A stretch of 64,000 bases of DNA, taken from positions 119,174 to 183,173 of the forward strand of contig CAKPEI010000004.1 of NCBI GenBank assembly GCA_934149365.1. The letters are read 5' to 3'. Position 1 is the stretch's first letter, and every line of letters starts with the position of its first letter. Below, in pieces: positions 25,607-33,706 of this stretch. The notes beneath the pieces were generated by a model, which saw only the letters and a list, made by a program, of their open reading frames with translations, was not told the DNA's origin and made no database searches. Position numbers and translations under genes: made by a program. The DNA comes from an uncultured Clostridia bacterium. GTDB taxonomy: Bacteria > Bacillota > Clostridia > TANB77 > CAG-465.

Positions 25607-26147
25607 AAGTTTCTACTATTCCTGATTGTATTTGTATTTCTTCATTTTCATCATATAATTCATCTTTTCCTAACTCATAGTTTGGATTATACGCATATGG
25701 AAAAATAAGTGTCCAAAAATTTTCTCCATTTCCATTACCTAATACTATTTGCATAGAATCGTAAGTTCCTTTTTTCATGTCTATTTTATCAGAATGCTTT
25801 TCTCCGTAAGCTATTTTGCCTATTTTTGCAATTGCAAAGTAATTTGTATTTTCTTTAGCTAGTTCATTATTTGCTATTTCTAAGATATTACCAATATTAT
25901 TCTGTATAATTTCTTTGGTATTTTCTTTATTAATATTTTCCATATTCAAATTAGATATATAATTAGTTATCTTTTTTGATATTTTTAATTTAGTTATCTG
26001 GTCATCTATTGAATTGCTATTTGCTACTATGTGTAATCTAAAGTAATCTTCTTGATTTGAATTTGTTTTTAAGCAAGCTATAACAAGAAACATATTAAGA
26101 ATTATAAAAGAAAAAATAAATATATATATACAATAATTTTTATTCAT
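25578..26147 (-). CDS. spoIIR: Stage II sporulation protein R
   Basis: The forespore signal that triggers SpoIIGA cleavage of pro-sigma-E across the septum. The 189-residue product has an N-terminal membrane/signal segment and the family motif FRLHIVANSNSIDDQITKLKI, followed later by YDSMQIVLGNGNGENFWTLIFP (family: GEWxNYWCVLFP-like). The C-terminal part is somewhat short but appears complete. The ribosome site is weak (GGTGAT). Shows that the organism can sporulate, together with spoIIE. Confidence 0.9.
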   Translation of the reverse strand: MNKNYCIYIFIFSFIILNMFLVIACLKTNSNQEDYFRLHIVANSNSIDDQITKLKISKKITNYISNLNMENINKENTKEIIQNNIGNILEIANNELAKENTNYFAIAKIGKIAYGEKHSDKIDMKKGTYDSMQIVLGNGNGENFWTLIFPYAYNPNYELGKDELYDENEEIQIQSGIVETLKKVVKYIS

Positions 26148-26213
26148 AAAACATCACCATAAATATTATGGATAAATTTTCCAAAATTATACAAAAGTGT
26201 ATAAAAAATTCGG

Positions 26214-26242
26214 TTGACACTACATATAATAAATGGTAAAAT
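26214..26242 (+). promoter_or_regulatory. Sigma-A promoter
   Basis: TTGACA at 26214-26219, a 17-bp spacer, TAAAAT at 26237-26242, just upstream of the 157-aa gene. Confidence 0.7.
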
Positions 26243-26268
26243 TTGGATATAACAAAGGAGGAAGAAAT

Positions 26269-26742
26269 ATGAGAAAGGTTAAATTTTGTTGCTTTACAGT
26301 AAACACAACACATGCTTTAATTATAGCTAATAATTTTATAGCAAGTAGGTTAAATAATGTTAAAATAATATATATTAATGAGAAAGAGGAAACTAAAAAA
26401 ATAAAGAAAATAATAAACAAGTTCTACAAAAATATGCAAGATAGGATGTATTATTCAGAATGGCTCAATGAAGATATTCTAAACGATTATGTTAATGAAA
26501 ATTTTGTTTACGTAGTACATGGAAAAGAAAAATTTGTGGAAAATGCAAATAAATTTTTAGATATAAATGATTTTAATGGTTATGTTATAAATTGTTATGA
26601 TGTATATGATATAAAGGAAGATGTGAATGAAATTATCGATAAACATGACTATTACATGAATACTACCGGAGTTATTAAAAAAGAATTTGGAAATGACATA
26701 TCACAGAAAAAATATATAACCAAAGAAAATGAAATAATGTAG
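26269..26742 (+). CDS. Unknown protein, 157 aa
   Basis: A small soluble protein with a start well supported by AAAGGAGG 7 nt before ATG 26269. Alternating strands and helices, a basic middle (KKIKKIINKFYKN) and aromatic-rich later half (YVVHGKEKFVENANKFLDI; FNGYVINCYDVYDI) give no recognised family. It starts MRKVKFCCFTVNTTHALI, with adjacent cysteines. Single gene under its own promoter, convergent with the ttcA-like gene. Confidence 0.6.
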   Translation: MRKVKFCCFTVNTTHALIIANNFIASRLNNVKIIYINEKEETKKIKKIINKFYKNMQDRMYYSEWLNEDILNDYVNENFVYVVHGKEKFVENANKFLDINDFNGYVINCYDVYDIKEDVNEIIDKHDYYMNTTGVIKKEFGNDISQKKYITKENEIM

Positions 26743-26744
26743 TA

Positions 26745-26774
26745 AAAAAGGGGAGAAATCTTAATTTTTCTCCT
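26745..26774 (-). terminator. Terminator of the ttcA-like gene
   Basis: Stem GGAGAAA/TTTCTCC; on the minus strand it is followed by CCTTTTTT. It overlaps the last codons of the gene. Confidence 0.75.
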
Positions 26775-27496
26775 CTTCATTTAATATTTCCCAACCTGGT
26801 ATGTTGGAACGTTTTATTGCTCCAAAAACGTGTTCTCTTACTCTAGGAATGTCTTTCTTTAAGTCTTTTAACAAGTCTTTCATATATTCTCTTTTAGTAA
26901 AGCCATCTTTGGGACAACATTTACCCATAACTGGATAATTTTTTTCTCTTGCTACTGCTCTAATAGTTTTTTCATCAACGTATATCATAGGTCTTATTGT
27001 TTTTACATTACTTCTGCTAAGATAAGTAACAGGCGCAAATGTATGAATTTTACCATTTAAAAATACACTCATCATAAAAGTTTCCATTACATCGTCCATG
27101 TGGTGACCTAGAGCAATTTTATTACATCCGTGTTCTATTGCAAGACTATTTAACATACCTCTTCTCATATTGGCACAAAGAGAGCAAGGGTTTTTCTCTT
27201 TCCTTATATTAAATACTACTTCTGCTATATTAGAATCATATATTAGGTACTCTATATCTAAATCTTTACAAAGTTTTTCTAGTTCTGCTGTATTAAAAGT
27301 TTCACTTCCTGGATGTATAGTTATGGCCATAATATCAAATTTTTTAGGATAAAACTTTTTTAGGTAATATAGAGCATAAAGTAAAGTTATACTATCTTTT
27401 CCTCCAGATAAACCTACAGCTATTTTATCACCATCTTCTATCATATTGAAATCATCTATTGCTTTACGCATTTTTCCGTATAATTTGTTGTAACAT
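26761..27496 (-). CDS. TtcA-family tRNA 2-thiocytidine synthase with +1 frameshift at CGG codon 7
   Basis: An adenylating tRNA thiolase of the TtcA family with the PP-loop GLSGGKDSITLLYALYYL, cluster-binding cysteines in CSLCANMRRG, a GHHMDDVMETFMM segment and a later Cys pair (GKCCPKDG). Transcription and translation signals point to ATG 27496: a promoter at 27517-27545 and AGGAGTG at 27503-27509. From there the reading is ATG TTA CAA CAA ATT ATA CGG AAA AAT GCG TAA. Skipping the C of CGG gives MLQQIIGKMRKAIDDFNMIE, the typical family N terminus (LLGKIRKAVDDYNMI). The internal ATG at 27471 has no ribosome site. If the shift is real the product has 244 residues. See findings. Confidence 0.85.
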
Positions 27497-27516
27497 ATTA
27501 TTCACTCCTGGTTAAT

Positions 27517-27545
27517 ATTATACAAAAATACATTGAACTTGTCTA
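27517..27545 (-). promoter_or_regulatory. Promoter of the ttcA-like gene
   Basis: On the minus strand: TAGACA (27540-27545), a 17-bp spacer, TATAAT (27517-27522). Predicted start near 27510, immediately before the ribosome site, which fixes the true start codon at 27494-27496. Confidence 0.7.
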
Positions 27546-27662
27546 CATAAAACAGAAATATTATTTCAAAAAAAAGTGGAGAAATAGTATAAAAAAATCA
27601 AGAAAACTACACTATGAGTATTAATTAAGGGTACTAATATCATATAACGGAAGTGCAAACAC

Positions 27663-27690
27663 TTGACATAATAAAATATTGTGATATAAT
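27663..27690 (+). promoter_or_regulatory. Strong sigma-A promoter of the candidate ncRNA
   Basis: TTGACA at 27663-27668, a 16-bp spacer, TATAAT at 27685-27690. No open reading frame with a ribosome site follows for more than 400 bp on this strand. Confidence 0.8.
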
Positions 27691-27696
27691 ATTAGT

Positions 27697-28062
27697 GTCT
27701 AAAAAATAAAAAATATAATTTAAATAAAAAGTATGACGTTTTAATATAACTAACTTATATGTTTTTAAGATACCTTAGGGTATTTTAATAAAGAGCAGGT
27801 TACTGCTTGTAGTTTTACAGTGTCTCTTAGGAGATATGGTTATGTATTACTATTTGCGATAATCTTTTTACGACATGTAAGCTAATTAATTATTTATATA
27901 TACTTATACTATTTAGAAGATAGTATCCTTGTCTATCCGCAGGTTGTGGGATTGTGCGTAAAATCTCTACACGTGAGACCGACAAGTCATGTGGCGGTCT
28001 GGTTTGGCAAAGATGAATAGGGCCATTTGTATACAGCAAATGGCAAAGTTTAAAATCATGCT
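27697..28062 (+). ncRNA. Candidate structured non-coding RNA, unassigned
   Basis: No gene-length frame is present between the ttcA-like gene and asnB (about 630 bp), yet a consensus promoter opens the region and GC content rises sharply at 27910-28045. Visible hairpins: AAGATACC/GGTATTTT (about 27768), GCAG/CTGC (27799-27810), TCTC/GGAGA (27824-27836), CTTGTC/GACAAG enclosing about 50 nt (27918-27986), AGACCG/CGGTCT (about 27976-28000) and a strong GCCATTTG/CAAATGGC (28022-28045). GGAGA near 27832 could pair with TCTCC near 28066. I compared it with tmRNA, RNase P, SRP, 6S and common riboswitches and saw none of their conserved words. Strand is inferred from the promoter. Confidence 0.5.
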
Positions 28063-28090
28063 GTCTCCTTATAATTATATATATATTTAG

Positions 28091-28122
28091 AAAGAGTCAC
28101 GAACAATGTTTCGTGGCTCTTT
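28091..28122. terminator. Hairpin between ncRNA candidate and asnB
   Basis: A 13-bp stem AAAGAGTCACGAA/TTCGTGGCTCTTT with one G-T pair. T runs are weak on both sides, so it may serve both convergent transcripts. Confidence 0.6.
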
Positions 28123-28130
28123 CGCCCTTA

Positions 28131-29975
28131 TTATACTTCAATACTAATGTTATATTCTTCAAGCCACATATTTATTTGTATTAGATATGCTAAAGTTTGT
28201 GGGTAGGTCATAAGCTGGCCAAACCAGTTTTCTTTTAAGTTTGTTCCTTTTGATTCTAATATTTGATTTAAATAATCTACATCTATGATTTGACATAGAG
28301 GAGAAGTTGGTTTTTTTAGTATAGTTTTAATCTCATTTTCTACAAGATCTAAATATTCTTTTCCATATGTTTTTGGGAATGGAGATTTCTTCCTGTAAAC
28401 AACTTCGCTAGGAATATCTTTTTCAAAAGCTTTTCTAAGTAAATATTTTTCTACAGGTTCCCTATTATGAACTAAGCCCAGTTTATATTTTGCGGGAACA
28501 TTATATATATATTCAAATATTCTATGGTCTGCAAAAGGGACTCTTACTTCTAATCCAGAAGCCATAGATGTTCTATCAGTTCTTTCTACTAAAGTATTCA
28601 TGAACCATTTAACAGTAAGATAGTTAGTTTTCCTAAATTTGTTTTCAAATTCATTATTTGAATTTAATTCTACATTACTTAGTGTATTGTCATAACTTTC
28701 TTTAATGTAGTCTTTTACATTGTAATTTGAACATAAATCTTTCTTTAACAGGCTATTTCTGATTTTATCTGATAATGCCCAAGGAAAAGAAGGGTAGTTT
28801 ACTAGCTTTTCTCTATAATACCATGGGTAGCCACCAAATATTTCGTCAGAACATTCTCCTGAAATACATACCTTAAAGCCATTGTTTGATATAGCTTCGC
28901 AAAAAGCATACATTGAACTATCTATATCTGCCATACCAGGCATATCTCTTGCAATCATAGACTTTTTTAACAAATGAAATAAGTCCTCATTTTTAAAATA
29001 AATTGTTTTATGTTTAGTATGTAAGTAGTCACTCATTATTTTTACATACTCTGCATCTTGGGTAGGTTGATATGAGTTTGAAGCAAAAGATGTATCATTG
29101 CCAGTAAAATCAATGGAAAAAGTAGATAAACTAGGAATTTCTTCTTTAGCAAGGTAGGTAAGTACACTTGAGTCAAGTCCACCAGATAACATTGTACAAA
29201 CTGGTACGTCTGAAACAAGCTCTTTTCTTAAAGAATCTGTAACAAGTTCTTTAGTTTTAGAAATAGCAGTATAAACATCATCTTCACAGTTTTTGGTTGT
29301 TAGGTCCCAATAACAATATGTATTAAAATTAATTCCAGAATAAGTGGCAAAGTGACCTGCTTTTAATTCATATATGTCTTTAAAGTAAGTAGAGCCAGGG
29401 TTATGTGCAGGACCAAGACCTATAAGCTCCATCAATTCTTTTTCGCCAATTTTCGCTTTAACAGATGGGTGCTCTAATATTGCCTTTACCTCAGAAGCAA
29501 ATATTAGTGTGTTATTTGATATTGTATAAAAAAGTGGTTTTATACCAAGTCTATCTCTTGCTAAGAAGAGAGAATTATCTTGCTTAGAATAAATAGCAAA
29601 AGAATATATTCCATTAAACATATCTAAACATTTTTCTTTATATGCTACATAACAGGCAAGTATTACTTCTGTATCAGAAGTTGTCTTAAATGAAAAACCT
29701 TTATTTATTAATTTTTCTTTTATTTCTTTGGTATTATATAACTCACCATTGTATGTTATGACATAAGTATTTGAATTGTATTCATATATCATTGGCTGAC
29801 TTCCGGTTAATAAATCAATAATGCTAAGCCTTGTATGACCTAGAGCTACATTTTTATCTGTATATACATTTAGTGCATCAGGTCCTCTTCTGTTTATGCT
29901 ACTGGCCATTTTTGTTATTATCTTTGAATCTTTAATCTTTTCGTTTGAATTCATATATCCACAAATACCGCACAT
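28131..29975 (-). CDS. asnB: Asparagine synthase (glutamine-hydrolysing)
   Basis: Makes asparagine from aspartate with ammonia from glutamine. The 614-residue product starts MCGICGY, so Cys2 is the class II amidotransferase nucleophile; RRGPDA, LGHTRLSIIDL and NGELYN complete the glutaminase site. The synthetase half has the PP-loop LSGGLDSSVLTYLA and GECSDEIFGGYPWYY. Ribosome site AGGAGGT is 7 nt from the ATG. Single gene. I looked for an upstream T-box leader and saw none. Confidence 0.95.
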   Translation of the reverse strand: MCGICGYMNSNEKIKDSKIITKMASSINRRGPDALNVYTDKNVALGHTRLSIIDLLTGSQPMIYEYNSNTYVITYNGELYNTKEIKEKLINKGFSFKTTSDTEVILACYVAYKEKCLDMFNGIYSFAIYSKQDNSLFLARDRLGIKPLFYTISNNTLIFASEVKAILEHPSVKAKIGEKELMELIGLGPAHNPGSTYFKDIYELKAGHFATYSGINFNTYCYWDLTTKNCEDDVYTAISKTKELVTDSLRKELVSDVPVCTMLSGGLDSSVLTYLAKEEIPSLSTFSIDFTGNDTSFASNSYQPTQDAEYVKIMSDYLHTKHKTIYFKNEDLFHLLKKSMIARDMPGMADIDSSMYAFCEAISNNGFKVCISGECSDEIFGGYPWYYREKLVNYPSFPWALSDKIRNSLLKKDLCSNYNVKDYIKESYDNTLSNVELNSNNEFENKFRKTNYLTVKWFMNTLVERTDRTSMASGLEVRVPFADHRIFEYIYNVPAKYKLGLVHNREPVEKYLLRKAFEKDIPSEVVYRKKSPFPKTYGKEYLDLVENEIKTILKKPTSPLCQIIDVDYLNQILESKGTNLKENWFGQLMTYPQTLAYLIQINMWLEEYNISIEV

Positions 29976-30191
29976 GTTACCTCCTATTAAACATTAATCA
30001 TTTAAGTATATGCTATAAATATTATGTTTATGAAAAACGCTATAACATTGATAAATATTGGCATTAACGTATTAAAATTTAGTAAAATACTTGATTTTTG
30101 GGTGCTTATAATATATACTTGTGTTGTAGGTAAAAATCAAGGGGACTAAAAAATTTTTTATAGTCTAAATAATTAGAAATGAGGTATTTAT

Positions 30192-31559
30192 ATGAACAAA
30201 AAGACTTATGTGCTGAACAAACCTGCCTTATTAACGTCGGAGGAGTCGCTTTTAAGATTTGACGGTGGAGATATTGTTATCCCCATGGCGGTTCTTGAGG
30301 ATTTACAGTCTTCAATTTCCAAACTCAAATCTGCGCGGCAAGCCATAGCAAGAAAGGTACTTGATAAGTTAGATAAATTCAACTTTAAAGATTTAAGCAC
30401 AAAGGGAATTAAACTTGAAAACGGAACACTGCTTAAAGTGAGTATAAACTATACGGAAATAGAAGTCGATATAGAAGGCGTGTCACAAAAAGATAAGAGG
30501 ATACTTCAAACTTGTCTTGGTCTTAAAAATGAAGGGAAAAATGTTATCCTTATATCAAACAACCCGGTAATGAGAATGAAAGCTAGACAGCTTGGAATTG
30601 TATCAGAGGAACTTAAGGACAGAGTTTTCCCGTCAATTAATGACCAGTATAAAGGTTATGAGGAAGTTTATGCATTATCTTCTGACATTGATGAGCTGTT
30701 TAAGAATGGAAGTCTGGAAAAAGAAAGAATCTATGAGTACGAAAAAGTTGACTGGCAGACAAATTTGTATTTGAGTATAAGGTCGGAGACGAATACTGCG
30801 GCGCTTGCATATTATGACGGCGATGTTATTGTTCCTATAAAGAACATACCAAAGCCTTATGGTATAACGGCAAAGAATATACGTCAAAAATTCCTTATAC
30901 ATGCGTTAATGGATCAGGATACACCTCTGGTTATAATAAAAGGGGTTGCAGGAACCGGTAAGACATTTTGTTCTCTCGGAGCAGCGCTTGAGCAAACCGT
31001 AAAGAAAGATATATATGATCAGATTTTGATTACAAAATCTACTAAAAAAGTGGATCAAGAAGAACTTGGATATCTTCCGGGTGATTTGAGTGAGAAGTTT
31101 GATCCGTATATATCGAGTATATACGATAACCTTGAAGTCTTGTACAGAGCGCAGAATGGAAGAGGTTCTGAGAGTTACAAAGAAAGCACAAAGTTTAAGT
31201 CGTTAAGAGAAGAAATAAATGGTTGCTTGTTTGATACTGAAATAATTAAGATTCAGACAGTTGGCCATATAAGAGGTCGTTCTCTTATAAACAAGATATT
31301 CATTATCGATGAAACTCAGAACATTGCGCCGGAATCAATAAAACAGATTGTAACAAGAGCTGGCGAAGGTTCCAAGTTCATATTCTTAGGAGACCCTACA
31401 CAGGTAGATTCACCTGAACTTACTGAGAAATACAATGGACTTGTATATCTCTCGGAGATGATGAAAGGTAAGCCACTTTGCAGGCAGATAACATTGGAAA
31501 CTGCAGGAGATGCAGTAAGATCTCCTCTTGCACAGCTTGCAGTTGATGCACTTATTTAA
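30192..31559 (+). CDS. PhoH-family ATPase with PIN domain (YlaK-like)
   Basis: A 455-residue protein with an N-terminal PIN-like RNase domain (KTYVLNKPALLTSEESLLRF, VIPMAVLEDLQ, ... NPVMRMKARQLGI) and a C-terminal PhoH ATPase (Walker A GVAGTGKTFCSLG about residue 255; Walker B IFIIDETQNIAPE; FLGDPTQVDSP). PIN-PhoH fusions are proposed RNA helicase/nucleases; the B. subtilis relative is YlaK. Codon use is less AT-biased than neighbours (GCG, CCG, CTC, one CGG). The leader contains an imperfect GGGACTA/TAGTCT hairpin. Closed by a strong terminator. Confidence 0.88.
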   Translation: MNKKTYVLNKPALLTSEESLLRFDGGDIVIPMAVLEDLQSSISKLKSARQAIARKVLDKLDKFNFKDLSTKGIKLENGTLLKVSINYTEIEVDIEGVSQKDKRILQTCLGLKNEGKNVILISNNPVMRMKARQLGIVSEELKDRVFPSINDQYKGYEEVYALSSDIDELFKNGSLEKERIYEYEKVDWQTNLYLSIRSETNTAALAYYDGDVIVPIKNIPKPYGITAKNIRQKFLIHALMDQDTPLVIIKGVAGTGKTFCSLGAALEQTVKKDIYDQILITKSTKKVDQEELGYLPGDLSEKFDPYISSIYDNLEVLYRAQNGRGSESYKESTKFKSLREEINGCLFDTEIIKIQTVGHIRGRSLINKIFIIDETQNIAPESIKQIVTRAGEGSKFIFLGDPTQVDSPELTEKYNGLVYLSEMMKGKPLCRQITLETAGDAVRSPLAQLAVDALI

Positions 31560-31574
31560 AGTTTAAAAGATGGT

Positions 31575-31606
31575 AAAAAGCTAGGAAAATTTTTCCTGGC
31601 TTTTTG
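31575..31606 (+). terminator. PhoH gene terminator
   Basis: A 15-position stem AAAAAGCTAGGAAAA/TTTTCCTGGCTTTTT. Confidence 0.9.
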
Positions 31607-31713
31607 CTATTTATGTATTAATGGTATACAAAACATACTTAGTATGATATAATTAATTATGTAATGTAAGTTACAGATTAATTTAATAATTTAAATTTAG
31701 GAGGGGATTTTTT

Positions 31714-33423
31714 ATGAGTAAAAAAGTCACGAGTATTTTTATGGCTGTTTTGATGGTCCTGACGTGTGTTTTTACACAGATACCTGCAGTAACAGTCCAT
31801 GCATTTTCAAGTTATCAGGTTGAGGTTACTAAAGATAACGCGCCTATTAGAAATGGATATTATCAATCCAAGAAAATAGTGCGGAGAGTAAGTAAAGGAA
31901 CAATACTCACAGTAATTGATGAAAAAACCAACTTGAAATTTAACAAGTGGTACAAGGTAGGCAAGGATGAGTATATATTTAGCGGTAACGTAAAAAAGGT
32001 ACAGAAGCCTCACACACATAGTTATAAAAGGACGGGTTACGAAAAAGCGCATCCACATTATGCAATTTATGACTGTTCATGTGGTCAAGGAGGATATTGC
32101 TCTAATACGGAAACTAAGAAACAGGCAGGATGTAATAAATGCTATCCACCTGAGGAGGCAAAGCTTAAACCATATGCTCCAGATATTCCAGTAATAAATC
32201 CTGAACAAACGGTCAAGGAATATCAGAGAGTACATGAGCACAAGTACAACATTACAGGGTATGCAAATGAACATCCGCATTATGCTCAAAAAGAATGTTC
32301 TTGTGGTAGCAAGATAAAAGGAAACGAAACTACAAGAAAAGATGGTTGTGAAACATGTTACCCACCAATAGCTAAAGTGATAGAGTCCATGCCAGATAGA
32401 TTTTCGCATGAATGTAAATATGTAGCTATAGGTAGTTTTGCAGAACATCCCCATTATACTAAAGAAAAATGTGAAGAATGTGGAAACATAAGAACTAACA
32501 CTTATGTTACTAAATTCGATCCTAACTGTAGCATTTGTACATCTCCTTTTAAAACGGGAATAGATTATACTGATTTAACAGGAAGACTGTATGATTTGTC
32601 TAATGGTTATACGTGGGACTTTACAAACGGTCAAAAGAAAGAGTTATATGATTTTGCATCCGATTTACATGCATCTTTGGATATATGTGGTTTGGTGTTT
32701 GATGGCTGTGATTTGTTAAATGTTGCATTTTACATTGTAGAAGGAAAATGGGCAGATGCGGCTTTGTCTGGAGTAGCTGTAATACCATATATAGGCATTG
32801 TTACACCATCTGGTAAGGCAATAGCAAAATCTGGGAAGATAACCGTGGATGCAGCTCAAGGGACAGGAGCCAAAATTGTTAGAGAAACTACTGAAGATGT
32901 AGGTGAAAAAGTTGCTACAAAAATAACAAAAGATGTGGTAACTAAGAATTTGGGAAATTTATCCGACACTGCAAAAGCAATAGTAAAGAACTCTGACGAT
33001 TACTCTGAAGGCTTACTTAGAACAATAAAGAAAATCTCTGAAAATCAAAAGGTGGATCTCTCTGATGCGTTTTATAAAAAACAGTTACTTTTAGGAAAGG
33101 ATTATTCAGCAGAGATAGTTACAAAAAGTGGTCTTAGATATGCGAATGTGAGAGGTGAAAACCGGATAATGCATATTGTAGAAAGACACGGACTTTATTC
33201 TTCTGATGCAACTAGAAATCATTTTAAAGTGGCCGGGAAACAAATTTTCGACATTATAGATGATGTGGTGTTAGATGGTAATATCATAGCGAAGTCTCAA
33301 AGTAAAAATGGTAATATGGTAATAGACTATATAGCACCTTATGTTATAGGAAGTAATGGTGAAATGAAATTACGTCTAATAACTTATGAAGGAAAAGTTG
33401 TAACGGCATTTCCAATGAACTAG
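31714..33423 (+). CDS. Secreted polymorphic toxin with Cys/His modules and C-terminal BECR-type nuclease domain
   Basis: A 569-residue exported protein. Signal peptide to about VHA30; SH3-like segment 33-95. Three copies of a Cys/His module (about 100-146, 174-217, 231-278) share the pattern H-x-[HEC]..Y/..HPHY..(K/D)CxxCG or CxCG...C..C, likely metal-binding. A hydrophobic pretoxin-like region follows (about 310-375; LDICGLVFDGCDLLNVAFYIVEG). The C-terminal about 120 residues carry IMHIVERHG, then HF, then a IIDDVV helix and a closing VVTAFPMN, the layout of EndoU/BECR-fold RNase toxins. The downstream zinc-ribbon gene overlaps its ribosome site with this stop. AGGAGG lies upstream of the ATG. 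Two CGG codons. The nuclease assignment is by pattern only. Confidence 0.7.
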   Translation: MSKKVTSIFMAVLMVLTCVFTQIPAVTVHAFSSYQVEVTKDNAPIRNGYYQSKKIVRRVSKGTILTVIDEKTNLKFNKWYKVGKDEYIFSGNVKKVQKPHTHSYKRTGYEKAHPHYAIYDCSCGQGGYCSNTETKKQAGCNKCYPPEEAKLKPYAPDIPVINPEQTVKEYQRVHEHKYNITGYANEHPHYAQKECSCGSKIKGNETTRKDGCETCYPPIAKVIESMPDRFSHECKYVAIGSFAEHPHYTKEKCEECGNIRTNTYVTKFDPNCSICTSPFKTGIDYTDLTGRLYDLSNGYTWDFTNGQKKELYDFASDLHASLDICGLVFDGCDLLNVAFYIVEGKWADAALSGVAVIPYIGIVTPSGKAIAKSGKITVDAAQGTGAKIVRETTEDVGEKVATKITKDVVTKNLGNLSDTAKAIVKNSDDYSEGLLRTIKKISENQKVDLSDAFYKKQLLLGKDYSAEIVTKSGLRYANVRGENRIMHIVERHGLYSSDATRNHFKVAGKQIFDIIDDVVLDGNIIAKSQSKNGNMVIDYIAPYVIGSNGEMKLRLITYEGKVVTAFPMN

Positions 33424-33434
33424 GAGGTAAAAAC

Positions 33435-33659
33435 ATGAAGTGTAATTTTTGTGGTCAAGGAGACATTGTCGTAGCTACAATGAAAGATGGCAAAACTAAA
33501 CTTGCAATTTGTGATGAATGCGACGAGGTCTACGAAATTGATAAAAATGGCAAAGTTGTAATGGATCATGATCCAAACGACGTCGAGTATAATGAAAGAC
33601 TAAATGCTTTATTTAAGTCTTGGGATGACGTTTTGTCTTACGTAAAGTATGATGAGTAA
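33435..33659 (+). CDS. Small zinc-ribbon protein, candidate immunity protein
   Basis: A 74-residue cytoplasmic protein with a two-CxxC zinc ribbon (CNFCGQGD ... CDECDEVYEID) and an acidic C-terminal half ending in LFKSWDDVLSYVKYDE. It starts 11 nt after the toxin stop codon, with its AGGAGG site overlapping that stop. A tiny cytosolic gene tightly behind a secreted nuclease toxin is the standard position of a cognate immunity gene. The immunity role is inferred from position; an accessory chaperone or transcription factor is possible. Confidence 0.6.
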   Translation: MKCNFCGQGDIVVATMKDGKTKLAICDECDEVYEIDKNGKVVMDHDPNDVEYNERLNALFKSWDDVLSYVKYDE

Positions 33660-33706
33660 TATGTCGTAGATTTTAATTAAAAATATGTGCAAGAGGAGGA
33701 ATAGAC

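Noticed and set aside
27697..28062. Assignment of the structured region to tmRNA, RNase P, SRP or 6S RNA
   Set aside because: None of the conserved words (tag ORF ending in Ala-Ala, GAGGAAAGUCC, GGAAG-AGCAG loop, simple rod) could be found, so no named class is given.
29976..30191. T-box or riboswitch upstream of asnB
   Set aside because: No AGGGTGG-type antiterminator or specifier loop is visible; the interval looks like an ordinary divergent promoter region.
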